DNA from: Euptelea pleiosperma | Taxonomy: Eukaryota; Streptophyta; Magnoliopsida; Ranunculales; Eupteleaceae | Reading direction: 5' to 3' | DNA: 64,000 nt | Assembly: GCA_035048495.1 (NCBI GenBank) | Contig: CM068545.1 | Coordinates: 23,036,741 to 23,100,740 of the forward strand | In this document: positions 31,892-42,653 of the stretch, one piece after another | How positions within the stretch are numbered: position 1 is the first letter of the stretch | Layout of the letters: each line of letters starts with the position of its first letter | Notes under the pieces: model-generated | Database searches by the model: none | What the model saw: the letters and a program-made list of their open reading frames with translations, nothing else | Told to the model about the DNA's origin: nothing | Made by a program: the position numbers and the translations under genes

Positions 31892-34800
31892 TTACTCAAG
31901 AGTTGATACCCATGTTTCGAACTGCCCACCAACCGCAACCAAATAATCACGCCCTGGTTTTAAGACTATGGAGACATCGATCGAAGCCCTCGGCAAAGAT
32001 GGTAGAAGCATTGCAGCAGCAGCCCCTTCTTTCGAACACTTATCATGGCACTGGATAACCATCATCTTCATCATCGAAGCTTTGGTTATGAGGTGCTTCG
32101 CAAACTCAAATTCAAGCACATCTCCACTGAATCCCTTAATCTTCACCCTACTCAAGTGACGAGCGACGCTGTCGAACACCTCTCGTTTCTCCCAGAATTC
32201 GGACACCGGATACGGTAGGCAGTCATGGGTTGAATCAGATATAAACCCATCTTCAATCTGAAGGACAGAACTAGACAGTATGAGAATTTTGTCTCAAATG
32301 CTTAAGAGATATAGAAGGTCAGTTGTTAGGTAGTAGAGCTACCTCGATATTGATTTCTTGTAGGCACAAGCATACTCTAAACATGTAAGAAACTACATTG
32401 GCCTGCCTTATATCCTTCAGGTTCACATTGATGAATAATGTTCGCAGATTCTCAAACGAATTTGTGTATCCGAAGGATTGGTAATCTTTGCTGGATGATT
32501 TCTGCAAGATAGGGATATATGTGTTACAAACCAAAGCCAGGCTCCATCAAGCAATGGACAGCCTTGGCACATAATATAGCTGTACCTGATCCAGACCCAT
32601 ATCCAGGGGTTGGACGAGGACCCAAGTACTGGTCCCTAACCCAAGTCGTCCTACCCATGCTGCAAATCCTCAAGATCTCATCTCATAATCAAAAGAAGCA
32701 AATCCCCAAGATTTAATCTCCACTGCTAATAATGGAAAGTCCATCAACTTGGAAGGAGGTTTAAATAGAGAATCTAGAATCTGCTCTCTTATCAACTTTA
32801 GTAATAATCTATACTATTATAAACCAAAACCGGGGTAGCCATCCATGCGGGCTTAAATGCGCCTCTCTATGCCAAGAAAATTAAAAAGTTCTTTGAATTC
32901 CCTTTATTTGTGAACTTATCTATTCTCAAGCCATTATTACATTTTCAGCTCCTTACTACCGTTTAATTACTTTTCAATGCCATCATTCTTATTTTCAGCC
33001 CCGCGCTTCACACTTTAACACCACGCTCAGCAACCCCAAATAATACTCGAAATCCACAGTTAAAAATAAACCATGTAAAAGACTCTAATTCAATGGATAG
33101 AAGTTACTAATCAGGTTCAATTTTGGTTAACGTTGTAAATCTAGCCAGCAAGGGGACAAACATCCATTCAGTCAGTGGTCTCTAAGAATGTGCCACATGG
33201 CCCATACTATAGTCCGTCATCAACATTGATGAAGCCTTTATAATCACTCATGTACAACGCTGCAGGTGCCACCCCCTAGATTGAAATAAGAGAGATTTCT
33301 ATTGCTCAATAATTTCTATTTATGTAAAGCTAGCTGCTACATCTCTCTTGTATACCCCGAGGGGATCTAATACTCTTGCTCATACTATTGCCAGCAAGGC
33401 CTACTCTCTTTTTGTGAACCAGGAATGGTCTTCCCATCCCCCAAGATGGCTTTCTAGAGCTCTAATGGCGGATGCTGGAACCATTTCCTCTCTACTTGAG
33501 GAATGAAACACTTGCTTACAAAAAAAAAAAAAGCTACGTCTCTCTTGTATTGGTTTCCATATAACTAAATGCAAAATCTATCAAATAGAATTATTTTCAA
33601 GGGATTCACTCAAGGTGATTAACCCAAAACTCAAACACTTCTCCTACTAGTGTCGTTTTATGGTATCCGAGAAGGCGTCACAACCAATCTGAAGCTTGGA
33701 GCTAGCGGAGTCGAAGTCGATTTGCAGCAAGGGTAGGACGACTTGGAGGTCGAAGGTCCAACCCCTAAATATGGGTTATTAGAACAACACATGAACACAT
33801 GATGAAACAAAAGAAAATGTGGTCTACGAAGAGAAAACAACCAATCAGTCAAATAATGAAAATGGTGCATCAAAGAAACTTACCTCATAGAGACTGCTAC
33901 AAAGTTCAAGAACCTCCACACTCTTCATACATTTCCCAACAATCCGATTTTCTTTTTTCTCGGCGGCCTTTTGATGATCACGAATCCGATAAGTAAAAAA
34001 ATTGAGAAGGTTTGGGGTGGCAATTTTGATGCCCTTAGGACAAGTTACAGTATCAATCACCATAGTCCTAAGACTGTCAGATACAATATTGATCTCCGCC
34101 ACGGACAACACCTCGAGCTCCAAGCACTTAAGATTGTGATCACAGATCTTGAGTTTCTCTAAACCAGAACACCAACTAAGTATCAACTTCTCTAATAACA
34201 CACAGTTGTATATTATTCTAGTGAGTGTGTTATCATTTATATGCACATTATTGAGAATTAGGGTTCTGAGATTAAGACAACCCTCGAAAGGAGACGAGTT
34301 CGCCAAGGAGTACTTGTTCAACTCCAGTACATGCAAGGATCTACAGCTGAAGATTCCCAATGGAAACTCACATTTTTTAAGTCGACCATGACTCCATGGG
34401 ATACTTAAACCATCAGCACAAGTGAGAGCTAGCTTCTGAATGCTTCGAACGTTCTCTTCTAGGTGCTCGATCCATCTTAGTACGTAGCCGCATTTCAAGT
34501 GTCTTAGATAATGGGTAATTCGAGTACTATTTATGATCCCTGAGTGATATGAGAGGACGTAGTCGATAATATGAACCGCTTGTTCGATCTCTCGCCGCAT
34601 TGCCGCTTCAAGTATAATAGCATTATGGAAGTCATTATTTCTATACTTTTCTGGGATCATAAGGTTCTGAGATATGGGCAATTCGCATACTTTCTTCTTT
34701 GTCAAATGTGGATCGAAATCAAGGCATGGGATCGACTTCCATAATGGTCTCCATCTGTGTGATAAGATGCTTGTTCTTACAGCTTCTTTGATGGGCAGCA

Positions 34801-34900
34801 ATCCAATGATAGCAGAGAGAGCTATGTCTGGCATATTGCTGATCAGATCATGACCTCCTCCTCCTCCTCCTCCTTCTTCTTCTTCCTTCATCAAAGCCAT
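31892..34900 (-). CDS. F-box/FBD/LRR protein (513 aa)
   Basis: Three exons, read downwards: 34900-33884 (339 codons), 32501-32343 (53), 32257-31892 (122 with stop); all joins phase 0, GT-AG. After an acidic and glycine-rich start ([11 protein letters not shown]), the F-box is at about residues 20-58 ([34 protein letters not shown]). Irregular leucine-rich repeats follow ([40 protein letters not shown]). Exon 2 carries [15 protein letters not shown] and exon 3 the FBD-type end ([33 protein letters not shown]). Such proteins are substrate adaptors of SCF ubiquitin ligases; the target is unknown. ATG 34900 was chosen because the frame upstream has only GTG. Intron 1 (1382 bp) holds a Helitron 5' end, a MITE fragment and a retroposon with long target duplications. 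No stop or frameshift in the exons. Confidence 0.9.
32599..32672 (+). repeat. One arm of an inverted duplicate within F-box intron 1
   Basis: CCATATCCAGGGGTTGGAC and CCAAGTCGTCCTACCCATGC recur on the opposite strand at about 33720-33773 (CCATATTTAGGGGTTGGAC, CCAAGTCGTCCTACCCTTGC). Roughly 55-75 bp of similarity, 1.1 kb apart, inverted. Confidence 0.6.
32808..32860 (+). mobile_element. Helitron 5' terminus inside F-box intron 1
   Basis: A, then TCTATACTATTATAAACCAA, then AACCGGGGTAGCC; it matches the minus-strand terminus at 5672. The 3' end was not identified, so the size of the element is unknown; it must end before 33884 if it is wholly intronic. Confidence 0.6.
33050..33235. mobile_element. 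Mutator-type MITE, right half
   Basis: AATCCACAGTTAAAAATAAA, ACTAATCAGGTTCAATTTTG, CAAACATCCATTCAGTCAG and TGTGCCACATGGCCCATA follow the family interior and right arm; the left arm is lost. Lies in F-box intron 1. Confidence 0.6.
33336..33550 (+). mobile_element. Short poly(A) retroposon with 18-bp target duplications
   Basis: GCTACATCTCTCTTGTAT (33336-33353) and GCTACGTCTCTCTTGTAT (33533-33550) flank a body of about 165 bp ending in a 13-bp A tract (33520-33532). Long duplications plus a poly(A) tail mark target-primed insertion of a SINE or a truncated LINE or transcript. The body shows no coding motif and no certain pol III boxes. It lies in F-box intron 1. Confidence 0.75.
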
Positions 34901-35088
34901 CTCCCTCTCTCTCTCTCTCTCTTTCTCTCCCTCTTGTAGAAAAAGAAAAGAAAAAAAATATGATCCCTTCACATAAATTATCTAAACCAACCCTATAATT
35001 CCCGACGTTTACGAAGAAGTCCTACGAGGGACAAGCTACAAATGTACAAAATTGAGATATCTTACTAGACAAATTTGGAAATGTTGCG

Positions 35089-35163
35089 AATGTTTATCTT
35101 CTGTAATAAATATTGTGACTGTACATTGGAATGTTTATCTTGTGTAATAAATATTGTGACTGT
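35089..35163. repeat. Tandem duplication of about 43 bp
   Basis: GAATGTTTATCTTCTGTAAT and GAATGTTTATCTTGTGTAAT each lead into AAATATTGTGACTGT; two adjacent copies upstream of the F-box gene. Confidence 0.75.
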
Positions 35164-35424
35164 TAGGAGCAATAAGCTAGTGTAGCAGGTGTTATAATGT
35201 GTGATTTATATAGCTCAAATGGCGCATTCAATCAAGCGGCTTTGGTTCGAAATCAGGCTAATCGTATGATTTAAATCGGCCCCATAAAAGGCCCTATTTT
35301 TTTTATTAATCAATGCGGATGGGGCCCCACAATGTCGCATGGATCCTACTGTGGTCCTAGGCATCATAAGTCAACATAATCGGATGGTTACAGCCATCCA
35401 TCTAGTAGGCAAATTGTAGATATT

Positions 35425-37480
35425 GATTGTGATCATCAATCACATTTTGGCGCACGGTAATTAGTAGTGCTATAAAAGTTTTTTTCTCGAGCGACACTCT
35501 AGAACTGTTCTCTACATTCTTTAATGTTGGGGTGCTTATTTGGCTAGTCCAAACTGTCATTGTTTGGTAGACGACTCGAATTTGCATTGGTCATGTGGGT
35601 CTGGATTGGCACGCTGATAGTGCCAATATTTTACACAGTATGCCTATAACGGAAAAAATATTTTGATGTTTGCGCTTCGTATTAAAGGCTTTAAAAAGTT
35701 GTCATGTGAGCCATGCGGGCCCCACACTCATGTAAGGAAATTGGGAGCTGATCATTAATCACATTTAACGCATCGTAAGTAATGCTAAATTTTTTTACGA
35801 GCTACCAACCAGACCACTTCTCGGCATAGTCGGGTTTTCTTTAATAATGGAGTGCTAATTTGGCCAATCCAGACTGTCGTCTCGCTGGTAGCCAACCCTA
35901 ATTTGTATTGGTCACGTGGATCTTAGATTGGCACACGGATAATGCTCTTGTACACATTATGCCTATAACAAGAATATTTGTGATGTGCGCCTTCGCATTA
36001 AAGGCTTTAAAAAGTTGTCATGTGCACCGAGTAGGCCTCACACCCATGAGTAGTGCTAAAAGTTTTTTTCTCGAGCGACACACTAGAACTGTTCTCTACA
36101 TTCGTTAATGTTGGGGTGCTTATTTGGCTAGTCCAAACTGTCATTGTTTGGTAGACGACTCGAATTTGCATTGGTCATGTGGGTTTGGATTGGCACACGG
36201 ATAGTGCCATTTTACACAGTATGCCTATAATGGAAAAAATATTTTGATGTTTGCGCTTCGTATTAAAGGCTTTAAAAAGTTGTCACGTGAGCCATGCGGG
36301 CCCCACACTCATGTAAGGAAATTGCGTTGTGATCATTAATCACATTTAACGCATCGTCAGTAATGCTAAAAGTTTTTACGAGCTACCAACCAGACCACTT
36401 CTCGGCATAATAGGGTTTTCTTTAATAATGGAGTGCTAATTTGGTCAATCCAGACTGTCGTCTCGCTGGTAGCCAACCCTAATTTGTATTGGTCACGTGG
36501 ATCTTAGATTGGCACGCGGATAATGCTCTTGTACAAATTATGCCTATAACAAGAATATTTGTGATGTGCGCCTTCGCATTAAAGGCTTTAAAAAGTTGTC
36601 ATGTGCACCGAGTAGGCCTCACACCCATGAGTAGTGCTAAAAGTTTTTTTCTCGAGCAACACACTAGAACTGTTCTCTACATTCGTTAATGTTGGGGTGC
36701 TTATTTGGCTAGTCCAAACTGTCATTGTTTGGTAGACGACTCGAATTTGCATTGGTCATGTGGGTCTGGATTAGCACACGGATAGTGCCTTGTACACAGT
36801 ATGCCTATAACAGAAAAAATATTTTGATGTTTGCGCTTCGTATTAAAGGCTTTAAAAAGTTGTCATGTGCACCATGCGGGCCCCACACTCATGTAAGGAA
36901 ATTGGGTTGTGATCATTAATCACATTTAACGCATCGTAAGTAATGCTAAAAGTTTTTATGATATACCAACCAGGCCTCTTCTTGGCATAGTAGGGTTTTC
37001 TTTAATAATGGAATGCGAATTTGGCCAATCCAGACTGTCGTCCGGTTGGTAGCCGACCCTAATTTGTATTGGTCACATGGATCTTAGATTGGCACGCGGA
37101 TAGAGCTCTTGTACACATTATGCCTATAACAAGAATGTTTTTGATGTACGCCTTCACATTAAAGGCTTTAAAAAGTTGTCATGTGCACCAAGCAGGCCTC
37201 ACGCCCATATAAGAAAAGCTGCATTGTGATCATTAATCACTTCTTAAAGCATGGTAAGTAGTGCTAATTTGGTCAATCTTGACTATCATTTAGATGGTAG
37301 CTAACCCTAAATTGTATTAGTCATGTGGTTCAGATTAGTAGGCAAATAGTGTCCTTGTACACATTACCCTCATAAGAGAGAAAAAAATTATGTGTAAGCT
37401 TTCGCATTGGAGACTCTAAGAAGTTTTCACATGATGCACCATGCAAATCTCACACCCATGTAAAAAAGTTGGCTTACTTA
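35425..37480. repeat. A/B alternating tandem repeat, period about 581 bp
   Basis: Two related half-units alternate. A carries GCTTATTTGGCTAGTCC (35534, 36118, 36699); B carries GCTAATTTGGCCAATCC or variants (35854, 36435, 37015). Spacing is 580-584 bp within each type. Both share TTAAAGGCTTTAAAAAGTTG and a CATGCGGGCCCCACAC or GAGTAGGCCTCACACC block. Copies 1-3 are very similar; a decayed unit begins near 37263. Short open frames repeating every 581 bp are a by-product of the repeat. Confidence 0.9.
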
Positions 37481-37551
37481 ATGAGACTTTAAGGTATACA
37501 TGACGATACTTTAATCTATGCTAAAGCTTTAAAATTTTATTTTATTTCCCT

Positions 37552-37723
37552 CCATGGGTTTTGGGTCTGCTCATTGAAAACGACAACTTTAACATCCCAT
37601 CAAGTTCGATGGGAAGCGCAAAGCGTAGAACTACAACCCATGGGTTTTGGGTCTGCTCATTGAAAACGACCACTTTAACATCCCATCAAGTTCGATGGGA
37701 AGCGCAAAGCGTAGAACTACAAC
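37552..37723. repeat. Tandem duplication, 86 bp x 2
   Basis: CCATGGGTTTTGGGTCTGCT starts at 37552 and again at 37638. The copies differ at one base (GACAACTTTAAC versus GACCACTTTAAC), so the event is recent. Confidence 0.9.
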
Positions 37724-38959
37724 CCATCTTAGCAATTTTCCATATAATATGCCTTTCATATAAGTATTTATTATTTTCTAAAAAATAATATCATACGAAA
37801 TAGAGGGAATTGAGACACCTCTCTTTGTGCTCCTTGGATTTATTTTTGGGAAGTTTAGAATTGCTACTTGGGTTAGGGAGATAAGAATGGGAGAACACGA
37901 AAATTAAACTGTTAAACATGATATTATTTTATGAGTTATTTTTTTAAAATGTATTTTCGAAAGTTTTTATTTTTGAATGTCTATCTAATCAATGATTCTG
38001 ATATGGAAAGTGGGTTCGAGGATTTAATTACATGGTAGCAAGGTATTAAGAACCTAGCTATTAGTACTAGCGATCGATATATATATTTGTCTAATGCTTT
38101 TGTGACTAATAAAATGACTAATGGCTGTGAAGCACACACACATATAAGAGTTAAAAGCTGATTTTTGGTGAGGATGAACTTGTCATCATGGCGATCATGC
38201 TCACAGAAAAAACCAGCACATTCTGAAACTTCTAACCCTATCAAAGGCGTCGGAGCTAAAGTTAATGGTAAAAAAAATGGATGCTTCAAAACATTTCAGC
38301 TTGTAATCCACTTAGGGCTGGGATAGATAGAATGATTCATGCCATTCTTACTAATAGAATGACTAATGGACGTGGGTCCTTGATATATATTAGTGATACT
38401 AGCATGTAGCTCTTCCTCTCCAATTAATCCTTCGAACACTCATTTTTTCTCTTTCCACAAACCCCAAATCCACCAACAGCATTGCCCGTGGTGATCTCAC
38501 CATTGAAGATAGCATCGGGCGACCTTGGCTACTGTAAACACATCAGCTTACAATCTCAAGAGAGAAAGCTAAGAGGATTGCATATGTGGTGGCCAGATTT
38601 ACAAAGAGAGAGGAGAAAATCATGCAATGGCGGCAAGTTGGGGCAAAGACCATGGGATGAGGCATTAAGGAGAGTGGGGAACTAAGGAGATGAAGGGGAA
38701 GGGAAAGGCGATGTGAGTGTTAGGGTTTAGTTTTTTATTTTTTAGCTCTTTTGATCAATCGAATTTTTATCTCTATTTTCAAATATACGTCAAAAATGCA
38801 TTTAGAAAATTTTTCCTTATAAATCCTAAATTTAGTATGTTTCAGATGTTTACAACCGTATAAAATATTTTCTAACAAAATAGCACAATTCAAGTATTAT
38901 ACGCGGCATTGATAAGATATCCTTCAACACAAATCATATACCGAAATGCATATCAAGAT
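37724..38959. other. Intergenic, no gene seen
   Basis: 38205-38310 (TTCTGAAACTTCTAACCCTA, GTTAATGGTAAAAA) is related to the tandem repeat inside the CACTA element at 49253-49740. Nothing else recognised. Confidence 0.45.
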
Positions 38960-39422
38960 GCCATCCAAAATTTGTCTCCCCTTAAAAAGGCCGCTTGAGA
39001 CAACTTGATGACAAGATCACGTCATTAAGCTTGGTAACAAGCACTTTGTCCATGATCTTGTACACATTCCAAACCAAGCTAATAGGCCTATAATCTAAAA
39101 TATCATCCACCACTTACTTTTGGAGATCAAAGAAATAGAAGTAGTGGTATTAATTTAAATAAAAATACAGATAAGCATTCTCCTAAAGGCACCGGATCAC
39201 TAACATGAAGTCGCCCCCATTGATATCCCAACAATGCCTAAGGAAAACAAGAAAAAGGTCATATGGGCTGGGGGCATTGTCCCCCAAATCGCTCTAAAAA
39301 TCTTCTCTTCCCCCAATGGCCTCTTTAACCAACTACTCTGATCTCTACTAATGCTATCGAATTCGAGACCATCTAACGAAGGTCTGACAACCTAGGGCTC
39401 AGAATAGAGCTTAGCGTAGAAG

Positions 39423-39650
39423 CAAGGATGAAAGTCTCAGGATCGAAGGCTAGATCGGTGGGCTCCGAACCCGATCCAAATCGGAGGCTAGATCGGTGGG
39501 ATCGGCCAAATCGCCTCGAGATGGTGTGAAAATCCTTCAAAAAACAAAGAACTCAGGCGAGACAGACATGGTTTGGATCAGATCGGTGGGCTCTGATCCC
39601 GATCCAAATTGCCCGATCTAGACCAGGATCGGCCGAGACTTTGAACCTTG
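39423..39650. mobile_element. hAT-type MITE with perfect 8-bp duplication
   Basis: 228 bp, starting CAAGGATGAAAGTCTC and ending GAGACTTTGAACCTTG; CGTAGAAG flanks it exactly (39415-39422 and 39651-39658). The interior is GATCGGTGGGxTC / GATCCAAAT repeats. It interrupts the minus-strand LINE. Confidence 0.88.
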
Positions 39651-39735
39651 CGTAGAAGTTAACTACCCCCTTCCTAATATCATCAATTGAATGCAAGACA
39701 CGCCCATTTATCCGATACTAGAAGATAGTGTTCCA

Positions 39736-41168
39736 TGATATTTGCTTGAAAAGTGCTTATTTTAAGCCATTATCCTTCTAGCGTTGTCACACTCTTCTAC
39801 GTAAAATTTCTTATTTTATCAACTTTTCTACGTAAAAGTTTCTCTCATTGAGTAGAACACACTTTTCTGCACAAAATGGTATATTCACATGCACTCATAC
39901 GTATTTATTTGACCCATATGCGAAGCCGTTTTGTAGAAGTCTCGTTACGTGATTTTTCTATTGCAGAAAGCCCGATCGAATGATTCTAGAGATCTAGACC
40001 CTATAATTGACCACAAGAGCTTTAATCAAATCTACGATCAATCTGAAGGTGATAAAATGGGCCAGTGATCCAAGGTGGGGCCCATATGAGAATTCTTCTC
40101 TTGTTCAATGGTGCGCCAGCAACACTCTCTCCACACTTAAGCGAAGGGAACCTTATCGGAACAATTCTCAAAACCCGAGTGGTGTTGATCGTCTCATGAT
40201 CAATCACTAAAGCCCAAATTTAACCCTAAAGGCCAGTGGATCACAATCTTGGGCCATGTAGTAGGCCAAGCTGGTTATGGGGATGTGACCTCGTTGGCAG
40301 CCGTCGAGAAGCTACATATGGGCCGAATTGTTTCACAATGAGCTAGTCATGTGACATTTATTTGGAAGGTGCATGGGTTGACCGATGCAAGGGATTTTTA
40401 TAAGAATGATGGACTGCAGGACATGATGTTTGACCAAGGTGAACGGTGTATGCATATGAACGAGCTAGACTAGTCCCAAGCAAAGCATGAGGCAATAGCT
40501 TCCTAAAAAGGAAGTCCTGATTTTGTTCTCGAGATCTGAGAGGATCAAACGAATGATCAGAAAAATGATGGTGCATGATAAAAAGAGACGAGGTTGGAAC
40601 TACATTGTAGACCCGAATCATGGACCAATGCTTACCTATTGAAAATGGAGATTAAAAGGTCGATATATAGACCTAAGAATGAGTCAATATAGTGAACCAA
40701 GATAGGACCACAATATTGATGAGCCATGACGAAGTATCACATGGTAGGCCAGCGTGCATGGTGGACTAAGATTAACGGTGGCGATGGAAACAAAGATGAC
40801 AAATGGAGTGCTGCATTGATTGGAACAACTAATGAGCATGAACTGTCATGCATGTACAAGGATCGTTGAAAAAGATGCACAAAAGAGTGTGGGACCCATG
40901 TGCATATAACAGTGCTTGCAAATATGGACCATCACAAGGACAACCGTCGAATCGAATGGCTTGGAGCACACTTGTTTGGACAAAGAAATCCAATGGCTTG
41001 GTGAAGCTCATTGGGTTTTGATCGTTAAGCTGTTGAATCTTATGGTTTCAAAAAGGGAACATACGGTATTAAGTTGATGGAATGGAAGGCAAATCGTGGA
41101 CAGCTAGGATCTTGGGGAACAAAGAGATAGGGCTGAGATATCCCAGCCTTATAAAAAGCAGCTCTCCA

Positions 41169-41205
<37 letters not shown>

Positions 41206-42653
41206 GAACCTCTTTCCCTCTCACCCCAAAACCCTAATCCCCCTAGCCGTCTCATTCTCTTCTCCCCTAAGTCGTCTCTCTAAAAAAAAATAGCAAGCCG
41301 TCCACACCTTATCTTTTCTCCCCTCTCTCCAAAGCGTTGCTGGTGTTGCCGCCTGTAACCACCACCGCCATTGCTGACTTCTCTCCTCCAAGCCGTGTTT
41401 CCTGCCACCCCTGCAAGTGTGTTCCTCACAAAAGTTCTCTCTCACCAACTGTTGCTCAAAGCTCCTCACAGTGTTGCAACCGTCCACCAGCAGGCCGTCA
41501 ACTCCCTTGCGTTGCGGTCTCCATTCACCACTGTTAGAGCCAAGGGTATGCCTCAACTTCTCCGGCCGCCTGCGCACTCCACCACCGCCTCTCTCCACTT
41601 GTGCTTGCTACCGCTGCCTCCACAACTCCGGTGTTCTCCCAAGATCCATCTTGTCGGAGCAACCAGCAAGTTCCCCACCTGCTGCTATACCACCCTTCAC
41701 AAAAGCCGCCACCCTCTCCTCAGCCTTGCCGGACTGATCCACCTCCATATCCATCTTCTCCTCGTCATCAAAAACTAGCAACTCTCCTTATCAGGCACTA
41801 CTCCTCTTCTTCTTCACTCATTGGTCTGATCTGCAAGTTCAACTTGCAACTCTAAAAAGGAGCGCACCAGCAACTCCTTGATGTTTGGTCCACCACTAAG
41901 CCATGCTCAGTCCTCCCCATCCATCACAACCACCATGTCGCACATGTTCCACATGACAGCAAGCATTCAAGTGAACCGCCCTCTCCACTTACCACAATTC
42001 TCATGGTGGATCTCTACTCTAACTCCCAAGGCCAATCTTCGTCACTCCGGGCAACCATCACCATGGCCGATCTCCTCCAAGTGATCGACTCATCTCCATT
42101 GGTAAGTTGAGGTGATTGTCTCTCTCTCATCTTCTTTCTCTCTCTAGATCTCTCTTAGTCTTTTTTTCTCTCTCTAACTATCCTTCTCTTCTATCTCTAC
42201 TTTCTCTCTCTAGGTTAGTTCTCTTTTATTTCTCTCTCTAAAAGTTCCTTTTATTTAATGCTTTCTAGATAGATCGTTTCAAGTTTGTTTAATTTTCATT
42301 ATAACTTACCTACTAATTGATTTAATAAAATGGGTTCTTATTTGGCTTTGTTTTAATTCTTGTGTTTTAACTGGCTTTCACTAATGCTTTCTCTCGATTA
42401 AGCTCATGAAATCATGCTCAAAAGCATGTTTAAAGATCGACATCACCATTCTCACCTTTAGCAATTTATGTGGAAAAATCCGTTATTTCATGTTCTTAAT
42501 TGCGCTAACGTGACTAATTTGAGCGCGGATCGACATCCGACACGAAGCCACTATGCAATTTTGCTAATTTTTACAGGATAAAAATCTCGGATCATTAAAA
42601 ATTTTGTTGAGCCAAGGGTTTCCGAATCCAACGACCGGAAAAACCTAATTTCA
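39736..42653 (+). mobile_element. Solo LTR (2918 bp), family I, copy 1
   Basis: Starts TGATATTTGCTTGAAAAGTG and ends AAAAACCTAATTTCA, flanked by perfect TTCCA (39731-39735 and 42654-42658). Contents: TCTACGTAAAA repeats in the first 150 bp, a (CT)n tract (41172-41203), an AACCCTAATCCCCC leader, Ser/Pro-rich chance frames, and CGGATCGACATCCGACAC near 42530. No internal region or second LTR is present, so it is a solo LTR left by recombination. The superfamily is not provable from the LTR alone. Other copies: 43963, 53800, 57628, 60868. Confidence 0.9.

Noticed and set aside
34901..34972. Upstream extension of the F-box frame
   Set aside because: The only start there is GTG, and the extension encodes the CT-repeat leader (EREREREM); ATG 34900 is the sensible start.
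35908..36919. Repeated 64-66-codon open frames
   Set aside because: They recur every 581 bp because of the tandem repeat; no family, no regulatory context.
41221..41855. Several overlapping open frames with Pro/Ser/Leu-rich text
   Set aside because: They sit in the pyrimidine-rich part of a solo LTR and occur on both strands; equivalent frames in the other LTR copies are not conserved.
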